The position numbers and the translations under genes are program-made. The notes under the pieces were generated by a model, which did not search any database, was not told where the DNA came from, and was given only the letters and a program-made list of their open reading frames with translations. Below, in pieces: positions 24,031 to 32,907 of a DNA stretch of 64,000 nucleotides. The first letter of the stretch is position 1; each line of letters starts with the position of its first letter. The DNA lies in assembly GCA_964649415.1 (NCBI GenBank), contig CAZYSK010000005.1, positions 81,477 through 145,476 of the forward strand, in the 5' to 3' direction. Origin of the DNA: CAZYSK01 sp964649415 (GTDB lineage: Bacteria > Chloroflexota > Anaerolineae > B4-G1).

Positions 24031-27000
24031 ATGAAACGAGGTGTTCCCTACGTCGAGGCCGCGCTCGTGGCGCTGGCGTTGCTGCTCTCCAAGCCCCTGC
24101 ACGCCGTCCCGGTCTGTCTCGCGGACGGCGCGGCAATGGATCGCCCTCCGCACGCATTCTGCCAGCAGGATGCTGGCGGTCCACTGGCTCGCCCTCCGCA
24201 CGCGTTTTGCCAGCAAGATGCTGGCGGTCCGCTGGGCCGAACTCCCGGCATGTCGAGCGCCCCACCCCGGCGCGCCGCCACAGACCCGCCCGCGCAAAGG
24301 CCGGAAGCGCCTGACCTGATCGTGACGCAGATCGCGTGGACGCCCGGCTCGCCGGTCGTGGGCGACACCGTGCACTTCACGGTCTACGTGCGCAACCAGG
24401 GCGACGTGGACACGTCAACCTGGGCGAACGTAGGCGTGCGCTTCTTCGTGGACGGCTCGTCTATCGGCGACGACCACGCCGCCAACATCGCGCCGGGCGC
24501 GACCGAATCCTTCGACTTCTACTGGATCGCCACATCCGGCAGCCACGCCCTGCGCGCGGTCGCCGACTACGGCGACTACATCCCCGAGAGCGACGAGTTC
24601 AACAACGAGGGACACGCATCTCTCGACGTCTCCAACCCGTCCGCGCCCGATCTGATCGTGACGCAGATCGCCTGGACGCCCGGCTCGCCGGTCGTGGGAG
24701 ATAGCGTGCACCTCACGGTCTACGTGCGCAACCAGGGCGACGCCGGCACCTCTCCCTGGGGCCAGGTGCGCGTGCGCCTCTTCGTGGACGGCGCGTCCAG
24801 GGGCGACGACTACGCCGCCAACATCGCGCCGGGCACCACGGCGTCCTTCGACTTCTACTGGACCGCCACCCTGGGCAGCCACACCGTGCGCGCGGTCGCC
24901 GACTACGGCGATGCCATCCCCGAGAGCAACGAGACCAACAACGAGAGACAGGAATACCTCTACGTGGCCAGCGGCGACGTCGGCCCGCTCACCTACGAGG
25001 ACCACACGATCGATGATGACGAGAGCGGGCAGAGCAGCGGCGACGGGGACGGCATCGTGGACTGTGGCGAGACAGTCGAGCTGTACGTCACCCTGCGCAA
25101 TGAGGGGAACGATGCCGCCACCGGCGTGAGCGCGGCCATCAGCACGGCGGACCCTTACGTCCACTTCACCTGCAACACCAGCAGCGGCTATCCCGACATC
25201 CCCGGCGGAGGCACGGGCACCAACAGCAACGACTTCGACTTCGAGGTAGACCCCGGCACGCCCGACGGGCACGCCATCCACTTCGACCTGAACGTCAGCG
25301 CGTCGAACGGCGGACCGTGGGCCGACGCCTTCGACGTCCCGGTGACCTGCGCGCAGGCTGAGTGGACGTTCATGGTCTACCTGGACGGCGACAACGGCGG
25401 TCCGAACAGCCTCGAAGGCGCGGCCATCGACGACTTCCTGGAGATGTCCAGCGTGGGGTCCGGCAGCGACGTGAACGTCGTGCTTCAGTTTGATCGCATC
25501 CCCGGATGCGATGACACCTATGGAGACTGGACCGACACGCGGCGCTTCACCGTCACCCAGGGGATGGAGCCGTGGGGCACCAGCGGCACGAGTATCGGCG
25601 AGGCCAACATGGGCGATCCGCAGACGCTGGTCGATTTCGCGCAGTGGGGCATGGGCAACTTCCCGGCCGAGCGCTACGCGCTCGTCATCTGGGACCACGG
25701 AAGTGGCTGGCGGGGGAGGACGGACACCCCCCGCCCCTACCGGGACGTGGCGGTGGACGACACGAGCGGCGGTGACGCGCTGAGCATGCCGGAGCTGCGC
25801 AGCGCCTTGGACGCTCTGAGTGACAGTGGGGCGGAGCCCATCGACCTGGTCGGCTTCGACGCCTGTCTCATGGGGATGATCGAGGTTGACGATCAACTTG
25901 TGCCCTATGCGGACGTGCGCGTGGGCTCGGAGGAGACCGAACCCGCGGATGGATGGCCCTACGACACGGTGCTCGCGACGCTGAGGACCACCCCGACCAT
26001 ACATGCCGGCCAGTTGGGCACGATGATCGTGGACGCGTACCACGCCTCGTACGGCGACAGCGAGGTCCTTTCTGCCGTCGACCTGGGAGCCCCGCACGCT
26101 GGCCTCAAGTCCGCCGTGGACGCCTTCGCCGTGGCCCTGATGGACGGGTTGGCCGGACACTATGGCGAGATCGCCGCCGCGCGCGGGAGCACTCAGGCGT
26201 TCTACTATCCGACCTACGTGGACCTCTACGACTTCGCCCACCAGGTCAACCAGCGCGTGAGCGACGCCACGATCGAGGCCGCGGCCACGGACGTGATGGA
26301 TGCCGTCAGCAGCGCCGTCATCCACGAGCAGCACGGGCCGTGGTGGCCCGGGGCCCACGGCATCAGCATCTACTTCCCCGAATCGGAGAGCGCCTACGAC
26401 GGCAAGTACGACGGCGACGCGGGCTGGCTGACGTTCACCGCCGGCACGCGGTGGGACGAGTGGCTGCACGCGTTCTACGCCGGCGTGGTGTGCAACGACC
26501 CCTACGAGCCCAACGACACGCCGGCCGGGGCGACGCCCATCACCCACGGCGTCACGCTGACCGGGACGGACATCTGCCCGGCAGGCGACGTGGACTACTA
26601 CGCCTTCACCGGCCAGGCCGGCGAAGCCATCGTGGCGGACATAGATGCCCAGGCCATCGGCTCCGCGCTCGACGCCGATCTCTACCTCTACGACACGGAC
26701 GGCACCACCGAGCTGGCGCACAACGACGACCACGATGGACTGGATTCATACATCGCGACCGTCCTGCCCGCCGACGGCACCTACTGCCTGCAGGTGCGCG
26801 ACTTCAACCACCCCGGCGCAGGCGGGGCCGGTTTTTTCTACACCCTCTCGCTGGCAGCGGGTGACGCCTTCGCCATCGCATCCGCCTGGACCAAGAGCGC
26901 CCCAAGCGTGGACGGCCAGATCGCACCCGGCGAGTGGGACAGCGCGGCCACGTACGACATCACCGGCGCGCTCGCCGAAACCAGGTTTTTTCCGCAAAAC

Positions 27001-27858
27001 CTGGTTTCTTGGCCAACCGGGGCGCGAGAGCGGCTGACGACCGTGACCCTGTACGCGATGAACGACGGGAGCCGTCTCTACCTGGCCATCGACAACCCCA
27101 ACGACACCAGCAAGGACGACCTGGACCAGATGGGCGTGTATTTCGACGACGACCCGCTGCCCTCCGACGGGGCATGGACCCACACAAGCTGCGGGCACGC
27201 GGATGGGGAGGGGAACTTCTTGGTGGGCGCCAACGGGGTGGACTACCGCGAGTGGACCGCCGGCCCGGCCGCCTGCGACGTCGTCAGCCCGGCCCCGGGG
27301 ACCTCGGGGGCCGTGGGCCACGATAGCGGCCACGTGCAAGCCGAGATCGCCATCGACCTGAGCGCCTCGGCACTCCGGGCAGGGCCGGGTGACGCGGTGG
27401 GTCTGTACCTGTGGATTCTGGATCACAGCACGCTGCACCACGACGGCCAATGGCCCATCACGGGCGATTTCGACGATCCGGCCACCTACGGTCATTTGAC
27501 GCTGGCGTGCGACCCGCTCCCGGCAGCACCCACCCTGTCTGCGCCTGCGGACGGGGAGAGCGCCGGTGACAATCCGCCCACCTTCCGTTGGAGCCACGTC
27601 AGCAGTGCCACGGCCTATCGCATCCGGGTGGCCGGCAACGCGAGCTTCGACCCGCCCGAGATCGACGCGGTCACCCCCGAGACGTCGTACACGCCGGCTG
27701 GCGCACTGCTGGAGGGTGCCCGCTACTACTGGCGCGTGCGCGGGTGCAACACCTGCGGGGAGGGGGCGTGGTCGGGGGCCTGGACGTTCACCATCCCGTC
27801 CGCGGAGCCCTCGGGAGACACCATCTACCTGCCGCTGGTGATGAGGCTGTACCGCTGA
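24031..27858 (+). CDS. Secreted clostripain-like (C11) cysteine protease with CARDB, PPC and FN3 domains
   Basis: A 1275-residue secreted protease. A signal peptide (ALVALALLLSKPLHA) is followed by two copies of a 16-residue repeat. Two CARDB adhesion domains (each starting APDLIVTQIAWTPGSPVVGD) and another beta-sandwich follow. The peptidase C11 domain spans about residues 445-825, with catalytic His556 in WDHGSGW and Cys612 in FDACLMG. Then come a PPC domain, a CBM9/DOMON-like domain, a fibronectin-III-like domain and the C-terminal TIYLPLVMRLYR. C11 enzymes cleave after Arg or Lys. A palindromic repeat sits in frame in the DOMON-like domain (26977-27008). A GGGAGGT site precedes the ATG. 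Confidence 0.88.
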   Translation: MKRGVPYVEAALVALALLLSKPLHAVPVCLADGAAMDRPPHAFCQQDAGGPLARPPHAFCQQDAGGPLGRTPGMSSAPPRRAATDPPAQRPEAPDLIVTQIAWTPGSPVVGDTVHFTVYVRNQGDVDTSTWANVGVRFFVDGSSIGDDHAANIAPGATESFDFYWIATSGSHALRAVADYGDYIPESDEFNNEGHASLDVSNPSAPDLIVTQIAWTPGSPVVGDSVHLTVYVRNQGDAGTSPWGQVRVRLFVDGASRGDDYAANIAPGTTASFDFYWTATLGSHTVRAVADYGDAIPESNETNNERQEYLYVASGDVGPLTYEDHTIDDDESGQSSGDGDGIVDCGETVELYVTLRNEGNDAATGVSAAISTADPYVHFTCNTSSGYPDIPGGGTGTNSNDFDFEVDPGTPDGHAIHFDLNVSASNGGPWADAFDVPVTCAQAEWTFMVYLDGDNGGPNSLEGAAIDDFLEMSSVGSGSDVNVVLQFDRIPGCDDTYGDWTDTRRFTVTQGMEPWGTSGTSIGEANMGDPQTLVDFAQWGMGNFPAERYALVIWDHGSGWRGRTDTPRPYRDVAVDDTSGGDALSMPELRSALDALSDSGAEPIDLVGFDACLMGMIEVDDQLVPYADVRVGSEETEPADGWPYDTVLATLRTTPTIHAGQLGTMIVDAYHASYGDSEVLSAVDLGAPHAGLKSAVDAFAVALMDGLAGHYGEIAAARGSTQAFYYPTYVDLYDFAHQVNQRVSDATIEAAATDVMDAVSSAVIHEQHGPWWPGAHGISIYFPESESAYDGKYDGDAGWLTFTAGTRWDEWLHAFYAGVVCNDPYEPNDTPAGATPITHGVTLTGTDICPAGDVDYYAFTGQAGEAIVADIDAQAIGSALDADLYLYDTDGTTELAHNDDHDGLDSYIATVLPADGTYCLQVRDFNHPGAGGAGFFYTLSLAAGDAFAIASAWTKSAPSVDGQIAPGEWDSAATYDITGALAETRFFPQNLVSWPTGARERLTTVTLYAMNDGSRLYLAIDNPNDTSKDDLDQMGVYFDDDPLPSDGAWTHTSCGHADGEGNFLVGANGVDYREWTAGPAACDVVSPAPGTSGAVGHDSGHVQAEIAIDLSASALRAGPGDAVGLYLWILDHSTLHHDGQWPITGDFDDPATYGHLTLACDPLPAAPTLSAPADGESAGDNPPTFRWSHVSSATAYRIRVAGNASFDPPEIDAVTPETSYTPAGALLEGARYYWRVRGCNTCGEGAWSGAWTFTIPSAEPSGDTIYLPLVMRLYR
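24141..24236. repeat. In-frame tandem duplication of a 48-bp palindrome-bearing unit
   Basis: Two 48-bp units starting TCGCCCTCCGCACGC, at 24141 and 24189, lie within the N-terminal coding region of the C11 protease. Each contains GCCAGCA-x-x-ATGCTGGC, a palindrome. They encode two copies of RPPHAFCQQDAGGPL. This looks like a REP-type sequence captured in frame just after the signal peptide. Confidence 0.8.
26977..27008. repeat. REP-like palindrome inserted in frame in the protease gene
   Basis: GAAACCAGGTTTT and AAAACCTGGTTTC, the same palindrome as at 21368 and 21716, lie inside the protease coding sequence. They are read as ETRFFPQNLVSWP, between two parts of a DOMON/CBM9-like domain. Confidence 0.8.
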
Positions 27859-27900
27859 AGGTCTAAAACACGTGCTCCTGTGGTGGACGTGTCGCGATGC

Positions 27901-27929
27901 TTGACACACCTCGGCTTGTCCAGTATAAT
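27901..27929 (+). promoter_or_regulatory. Promoter of tRNA-Met
   Basis: TTGACA at 27901-27906 and TATAAT at 27924-27929, both perfect consensus and 17 bp apart, 43 bases before the tRNA. Confidence 0.85.
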
Positions 27930-27972
27930 CCACACACTCGATGCCCACGCGCGCGTGTGTGACGATATTTGA

Positions 27973-28044
27973 GGCGACGTAGCTCAATGGCAGAGCAGGG
28001 GACTCATAAGCCCTTGGTTCCCAGTTCAAATCTGGGCGTCGCCA
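27973..28044 (+). tRNA. tRNA-Met (anticodon CAT)
   Basis: A 72-base cloverleaf. The acceptor arm GGCGACG pairs with CGTCGCC, followed by discriminator A. The D-arm is GCTCAATGGCAGAGC, the anticodon loop CTCATAA has CAT at 28005-28007, and the T-arm CCCAGTTCAAATCTGGG has TTCAAAT. CCA is not encoded. The acceptor and D-stem sequences match elongator tRNA-Met better than initiator tRNA or tRNA-Ile(CAT), but the lysidine-modified type cannot be fully excluded. Confidence 0.92.
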
Positions 28045-28051
28045 CTGCTCC

Positions 28052-28085
28052 TGCCCCCACCTCACCGGTGGGGGCTTTGTGTTTT
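28052..28085 (+). terminator. Rho-independent terminator after tRNA-Met
   Basis: GCCCCCACC and GGTGGGGGC arms with a short loop, then CTTTGTGTTTT. Placed directly downstream of the tRNA. Confidence 0.75.
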
Positions 28086-28154
28086 CCGAGCCGAAGGGTG
28101 AACGTCGTCGTGTACCAGGTGATGGCAGGTGATGGCAAGAGGGGACACGGATGA

Positions 28155-28259
28155 GTAGGGGCGAGGCAATCCCCGTTCGGCCCACCGTAATGGAGAATGG
28201 TAATGGTCCCACAGCTTGCCCCGTTAAGGGGGATGACGCCGGGATTGCCTCGCCCCTAC
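28155..28259. repeat. MITE-like element with perfect 19-bp terminal inverted repeats
   Basis: GTAGGGGCGAGGCAATCCC at 28155-28173 is the exact reverse complement of 28241-28259. The 105-bp unit has no coding capacity and lies between tRNA-Met and the Nudix gene. It resembles palindromic miniature elements common in environmental genomes. A direct target duplication is not obvious. Confidence 0.65.
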
Positions 28260-28479
28260 AACATACGTCCCGCCACCCAACCCCACCGCCTGTCCCCGCG
28301 GCGACCCACCGGCGGGGTGCCCCACATCGCCGGAGCTATCTCACCCGACGCGGCGGCTCCGAGGGAAGGGCTTGGCGTGTACGACGTCGGGCATCGGGCC
28401 GATCTGGCTGGGGATCAGGCGACTCAGACACCGGGGCCGGTCCGCGCGATAACCAAGACTCCAGCACAGATAGGGGCCG

Positions 28480-28989
28480 ATGCCGATTATGCAACAGACA
28501 GCCATTGAAAGAGTTCCAGTCCCGATCTACGCCGTCGTACTGATGTTGGTGGAGAGCGGCGGGCGCTACGTGCTGGTGCAGGAGGCTATGCCTGAGCGGG
28601 GCAATCCCTGGTTCATTCCTGCCGGCAGCGTCGAACCCGGGGAGAACATCGTTGACGCGGCGAAGCGGGAGACAGAGGAAGAAGCAGGGCTGATCATTGA
28701 ACCCAGCCACCTCATGCGCATTGAGCACGTGATTCCACCAGAGCAGGACAGGCAGAGCCCCGATCCTGAGCTGTGGCGCTTCGTGCTGGTCGCCGAGGCG
28801 ACGGGCGGCAGGTTGAAGACGACAGGCGATGAACACTCGCTTCAGGCGCGGTGGTTTCGCCCCGAGGAGATGGAAGGGCTGCGGCTGCGCTCCGCCGATG
28901 CGATTAACCTGATCGAGATGCACCGCCAGGGAGCGCCATTGTGGCCGATTGAGGCGTACGCCTCCTGGGCGGGATTCGTGCGCGGTTGA
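28480..28989 (+). CDS. Nudix hydrolase
   Basis: A 169-residue Nudix enzyme; the family hydrolyses nucleoside diphosphates linked to another group. The Nudix box is complete: GSVEPGENIVDAAKRETEEE followed by AGL (residues about 46-68). The first 15 residues are variable and the start could also be the ATG at 28489; no strong ribosome site is seen for either. Substrate not predictable. A promoter for the next operon begins about 80 bases after its stop. Confidence 0.88.
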   Translation: MPIMQQTAIERVPVPIYAVVLMLVESGGRYVLVQEAMPERGNPWFIPAGSVEPGENIVDAAKRETEEEAGLIIEPSHLMRIEHVIPPEQDRQSPDPELWRFVLVAEATGGRLKTTGDEHSLQARWFRPEEMEGLRLRSADAINLIEMHRQGAPLWPIEAYASWAGFVRG

Positions 28990-29071
28990 CCGGTCGCGCC
29001 CGGCGGTGACCTGTCGTCGCATCGGTGGCTGACCTTCCCCAGACGCTATCAGAGCGCGACCGCAATCCTGC

Positions 29072-29100
29072 TTGACATCGACGCAGACGTACAATAGAAT
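29072..29100 (+). promoter_or_regulatory. Promoter of the amidohydrolase operon (dispersed promoter family)
   Basis: TTGACA at 29072-29077, 17 bp, TAGAAT at 29095-29100. The upstream flank AGCGCGACCGCAATCC is shared with the promoters at 52783, 53907 and 58990, so the promoter is part of a dispersed repeat. This copy lacks the conserved leader and terminator. Confidence 0.8.
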
Positions 29101-29133
29101 ACATACACACAACAGTCAACACAGGAGTGACAA

Positions 29134-30297
29134 TTGAACTGCTCAGAGTTCGCCCAACTTCCAGTGCTGGACAGCCACATTCACTACGGCCACCCTTCCT
29201 TCATGCCCGGATTGATGGACATTCTGGACAACCTGTGCGTGGACCGGCTGAACGTCGTTTGCACGCCACACCAGACCCGGCTGAGCCTGGTTCCCGACGC
29301 GCTGCACCTGAAGGCCCATTTCCCAGACCGCGTCTACGTCTTTGGCGGCATGGACATCTCGGCCCTGTTCATCGCCCCGGAGCAGGCGGGCGCCGTCTTT
29401 GCCGACTACGTGGACACGCTGTTGAACCTGGGATGCGACGGGGTGAAGATGATCGAGGGGAAACCGGAGATGCGGAAGATGCTCCCCATCCCGCCCTTTG
29501 ACAGCGAGGTCTACGCGCCCTACTGGGCGCGGCTGGCCGAACGGGGCACGCCGGTCATCTTTCACGTCAACGACCCCGAGGAATTCTGGGACCGGGCCCG
29601 CATACCAGACTGGGCGCGCGAGCAAGGCTGGTTCTACGGTGACGGCAGCTTCATCGACAACGAGGCCCAGTACGCCGAGGTGCTCAACGTGCTGGAGCGG
29701 CATCCCGATCTCAAGGTGGTTTTCGCCCACTTCTTCTTCCTCTCGGCTCAGCTTCCCCGCTTGGCGGATATCCTCGACCGCTTCCCCAACGTGTGTGTAG
29801 ACCTGACGCCCGGCATCGAGATGTACTACAACTTCTCCGCCGCGCCTGACGCCGCGCGAGCGTTCTTCCTGAAATACCAGGATCGGATCGTGTACGGCAC
29901 CGACATCGGGGCCAAGGCGCTGCTGGTCGCACCCGGACAGGGCATCGAGGCGGACGAGAGCCGGTCACGGGTCGAGTTAGTCCGCACCTTCCTGGAAAAG
30001 GAGGGGGAGTTCGGGCTGCCTGCAGGCGGTGGTTTCCTGTTCGGGGAACAGGAGCCCCCATTGCGGGGGATTGCCCTTCCTCGCCCGGTACTGGAGAAGA
30101 TATACTCTGGGAACTTCGAACGCATGGCCGGCGACCGTCCCCGCGACCTCAACCCGGCGGCCATCGTGGCCGAATGTGAGCGGCTGACGATGATGATCGG
30201 CATGGTTGGCGCGGCGCAACCCGGTGTAGCGGGCGATCCTTCGGTCGCGCAAATGGTTAAGTCGTTCTTCGAGCCTGGAGTAGAACGTGAAACTTGA
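29134..30297 (+). CDS. Amidohydrolase-family TIM-barrel metal hydrolase
   Basis: A 387-residue protein of the amidohydrolase-2 type. The metal-binding D-x-H-x-H is LDSHIHYGHPS at residues about 12-22. Further motifs are VIFHVNDPEEFWD, KVVFAHFFF and the C-terminal metal Asp in RIVYGTDIGAKAL. The start is a TTG at 29134 with AGGAG six bases upstream; no ATG fits before the metal motif. Members hydrolyse or decarboxylate cyclic or aromatic acids, or lactones. As first gene of a putative sugar or polyol catabolic operon, a lactonase-like role is possible but unproven. Confidence 0.85.
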   Translation: MNCSEFAQLPVLDSHIHYGHPSFMPGLMDILDNLCVDRLNVVCTPHQTRLSLVPDALHLKAHFPDRVYVFGGMDISALFIAPEQAGAVFADYVDTLLNLGCDGVKMIEGKPEMRKMLPIPPFDSEVYAPYWARLAERGTPVIFHVNDPEEFWDRARIPDWAREQGWFYGDGSFIDNEAQYAEVLNVLERHPDLKVVFAHFFFLSAQLPRLADILDRFPNVCVDLTPGIEMYYNFSAAPDAARAFFLKYQDRIVYGTDIGAKALLVAPGQGIEADESRSRVELVRTFLEKEGEFGLPAGGGFLFGEQEPPLRGIALPRPVLEKIYSGNFERMAGDRPRDLNPAAIVAECERLTMMIGMVGAAQPGVAGDPSVAQMVKSFFEPGVERET

Positions 30298-30381
30298 AAC
30301 GCGAAACGGCAATTCCCGTGGCACAATGTACGCGATTTGGAAATCGCGGCTACAAAACTGAACGCGAAAGGAGTACCTGTT

Positions 30382-31731
30382 GTGAGACAGCTCAAGAAGT
30401 GGCAGGAACCCATCTACGCCATCGGGGGCTTTGGCCCCGGATTCCTCTACCAGGTCATGCTGACCTATCTGCTCTATTTCTACCGTCCGGCGCAGGAGCG
30501 TCTGGCGGCGGGAGCCGTCATCTTCGCCCCGGCGGCCGGTTACGCGGCCACCATGCTCGTCGCCCGCATCCTGGATGGCGTTGTGGACATCCCCATCGCC
30601 ACCTGGACCGACAACATGCGCAGCCGGTGGGGCCGCCGCCGCCCGCTGATGGCAATCGGCTTCATCCCTATGGTGATCACCTTCGCCCTGCTGTGGTACC
30701 CGCCTCTCACCGGCGAGAGCCTCGGCCCGGACGGGCACTGGGGCAACGGGCTCTACGTCGCCGTGATGAGCTCGCTGTTCTTCTTCTTCTACACCTTGAT
30801 CATCGTCCCCTACCTGGCGGCCCTCTCGGAACTGGTCTCCGACGAGCACTCGCGCGTGCGCGTCGCCAGTTGGAACACCTTGTTCAGCACAGCGGGCTAC
30901 GTCCTCACCTTTGTTGTCGCGCCGATCCTGTTCGACCAGTTCGGCATCCAGGCGACCGCCCTGCTCTTGCTCCCTTCGGCCCTCTCCTTCATCGGCCCGC
31001 TGCTGGTCATCAAGGAGGAGCCTTCTGCAGGCAAACAGGTGGGTTCGCCCCAACAGAGCCGGGCGTCATCTGAGGGCGATGTGCCGCTGTGGGAGAGCGT
31101 CAAGTTGACGCTTGGCAACCGCACCTTCCGCATCTATATGCTGGCGGTGGCTACCTTCTTCTTCGGGTTGCAGTTCTTCCTGGGCGGGGTCGCGTTTATG
31201 GCCGCCGATATGATGGGCCTGAGTGATTCACAGTTGGGGATGATGAATGCGGCCGTGTTCGCACCTGTCCCGATCACGTTGATCATCTTCAACCGGCTCA
31301 ATCGAAAGAAGGGCGCGAAGTGGAGCTTCCGGCTAGCGCTCCTGATCTTTGCAGCCGTGATGCTGCTCTACCCCCTGGCCTGGACGCGCCTGAACCTGCC
31401 GATACCCCCGATGGCGTTGGGCATCATCTATGGCGTGATCGGCAGTTTCTCCGTCGGCGTGTTCTTCACCATTCCCACCGCCTTCCCGGCCCAGATCGCC
31501 GCCACCGAAGCCGCCGAGACCGGCAAGGATCGCGCCGGCATGTACTTCGCCGTCCAGGGACTGATCAACCAATTCGTGGGCAGCCTGGCAGGCAGCATCC
31601 TGGCCTTGCTGCTGACCTGGAAGTATGGCGTGATCGTCGTCGGCCCGATCGCCGGGCTAGCCTGCATCGCCGCCTTTTTCTTCTTCGCACCCTACCCATT
31701 GGGCAAGCCAACGAGTGACCGACAGAGATAG
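30382..31731 (+). CDS. GPH-family sugar:cation symporter (MFS)
   Basis: A 449-residue membrane protein with about 12 hydrophobic segments. The glycoside-pentoside-hexuronide symporter signature is clear: RILDGVVDIPIATWTDNMRS then RWGRRRPLM. MelB-type members import sugars with Na+ or H+. The GTG at 30382 has AAAGGAG upstream, whereas the longer in-frame TTG at 30337 lacks a site. It lies between the amidohydrolase and the Gfo/Idh/MocA gene, consistent with uptake of the compound those enzymes act on. Confidence 0.87.
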   Translation: MRQLKKWQEPIYAIGGFGPGFLYQVMLTYLLYFYRPAQERLAAGAVIFAPAAGYAATMLVARILDGVVDIPIATWTDNMRSRWGRRRPLMAIGFIPMVITFALLWYPPLTGESLGPDGHWGNGLYVAVMSSLFFFFYTLIIVPYLAALSELVSDEHSRVRVASWNTLFSTAGYVLTFVVAPILFDQFGIQATALLLLPSALSFIGPLLVIKEEPSAGKQVGSPQQSRASSEGDVPLWESVKLTLGNRTFRIYMLAVATFFFGLQFFLGGVAFMAADMMGLSDSQLGMMNAAVFAPVPITLIIFNRLNRKKGAKWSFRLALLIFAAVMLLYPLAWTRLNLPIPPMALGIIYGVIGSFSVGVFFTIPTAFPAQIAATEAAETGKDRAGMYFAVQGLINQFVGSLAGSILALLLTWKYGVIVVGPIAGLACIAAFFFFAPYPLGKPTSDRQR

Positions 31732-31745
31732 GAGGGAGGTCTGCT

Positions 31746-32891
31746 ATGTACAACATCGGTGCAGCCGTCATCGGCACGGGCTTCATCGGCCCGGTCCACG
31801 TGGAGGCCCTGAAGCGGCTCGGCGTGAACGTCGTCGGCGTCCTGGGATCGTCGGCGGAGAAATCCCGCCAGGCCGCAGAACGGATGGGCATCCCCAGGGC
31901 GTACGGTAGCCTGGAGCAGCTCCTGGCCGACGAGCAGGTCCAGGTGGTGCACGTCACCACGCCCAACCGCCTGCACTACCAGGAGGCCAGTGAGGCGCTC
32001 CAGGCAGGCAAGCACGTGCTCTGCGAGAAGCCGCTGGCGATGAACGCGGAGGAATCGGCGGCGCTGGTCAGACTGGCCGGTCAGACGGGCCTGGTGGCGG
32101 GCGTGAACTACAACCTCCGCTTCTACCCGCTCTGCCTCGAGTCCCGCGACATCGTCGCGCGCGGCGACCTGGGCGAGGTCTATTCGATCTGCGGCAGCTA
32201 CGTGCAGGATTGGCTCTTGTACCCCACCGACTACAACTGGCGCGTGCTGGCCAGCGAGGGCGGGGAACTGCGCGTGGTCGCCGACATCGGCACCCACTGG
32301 CTCGACCTGCTGCAGGCCATCACCGGGCTGGAGGTCGAGGCGGTGTGTGCCGACCTGAGGACCGTCCACCCCGTGCGGCAGCGACCCAAGGGCGAGGTGG
32401 AGACGTTCAAAGGCAAGGAGGAGAAGTCCGTTGGCACGGAGCCGATCGACATCACGACGGAGGACTATGGCTGTGCGATGCTGCGCTTCAAGGGCGGCGC
32501 TCACGGGTGTCTATGGGTCAGCCAGGTGACGGCGGGGCGCAAGAACTGCCTGCGGTACGAGATCGCGGGCTCGAAGCGCGCGCTGGCCTGGTGCAGCGAG
32601 CAGCCCAACGAACTCTGGATCGGGCACCGCGACGAGGCCAACGAGAGCCTGATGCGCGATCCCGCCCTCGTCTCGGACTACGCGCGGGGGTTCATCAACT
32701 ATCCCGGCGGGCACAACGAGGGTTTCCCCGATACGTTCAAGCAATGCTTCCGCGCGTTCTACGACTACATCCAGGCAGGCGATTTCGCCGCTCCGCCGCC
32801 GTTCCCGACGTTCGAGGACGGCCATCGCGAGATACTGCTCTGCGAGGCGATCCTCAAGAGCCACCGCGAGGGGCGGTGGATAGAGCTATAG
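31746..32891 (+). CDS. Gfo/Idh/MocA family oxidoreductase
   Basis: A 381-residue NAD(P)-dependent sugar or polyol dehydrogenase. The N-terminal Rossmann fold starts IGAAVIGTGFIGPVHVEALK. The family's catalytic-lysine motif appears as GKHVLCEKPLAMNAEE near residue 90. The C-terminal alpha/beta domain contains ADIGTHWLDLLQ with the conserved His. It starts 14 bp after the symporter stop with GGAGGGAGG. Likely oxidises an inositol- or sugar-like substrate; specificity unknown. Confidence 0.92.
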   Translation: MYNIGAAVIGTGFIGPVHVEALKRLGVNVVGVLGSSAEKSRQAAERMGIPRAYGSLEQLLADEQVQVVHVTTPNRLHYQEASEALQAGKHVLCEKPLAMNAEESAALVRLAGQTGLVAGVNYNLRFYPLCLESRDIVARGDLGEVYSICGSYVQDWLLYPTDYNWRVLASEGGELRVVADIGTHWLDLLQAITGLEVEAVCADLRTVHPVRQRPKGEVETFKGKEEKSVGTEPIDITTEDYGCAMLRFKGGAHGCLWVSQVTAGRKNCLRYEIAGSKRALAWCSEQPNELWIGHRDEANESLMRDPALVSDYARGFINYPGGHNEGFPDTFKQCFRAFYDYIQAGDFAAPPPFPTFEDGHREILLCEAILKSHREGRWIEL

Positions 32892-32907
32892 TTCAGGGAG
32901 GTACACC

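Noticed and set aside
24415..26733. A 772-codon minus-strand frame inside the C11 protease
   Set aside because: Shadow of a strongly supported coding sequence; no domain or initiation signal, Val/Arg/Gly-rich composition.
26746..28212. A 488-codon minus-strand frame covering the protease end and tRNA-Met
   Set aside because: It runs antisense through the protease and the tRNA gene, so it cannot be a real gene.
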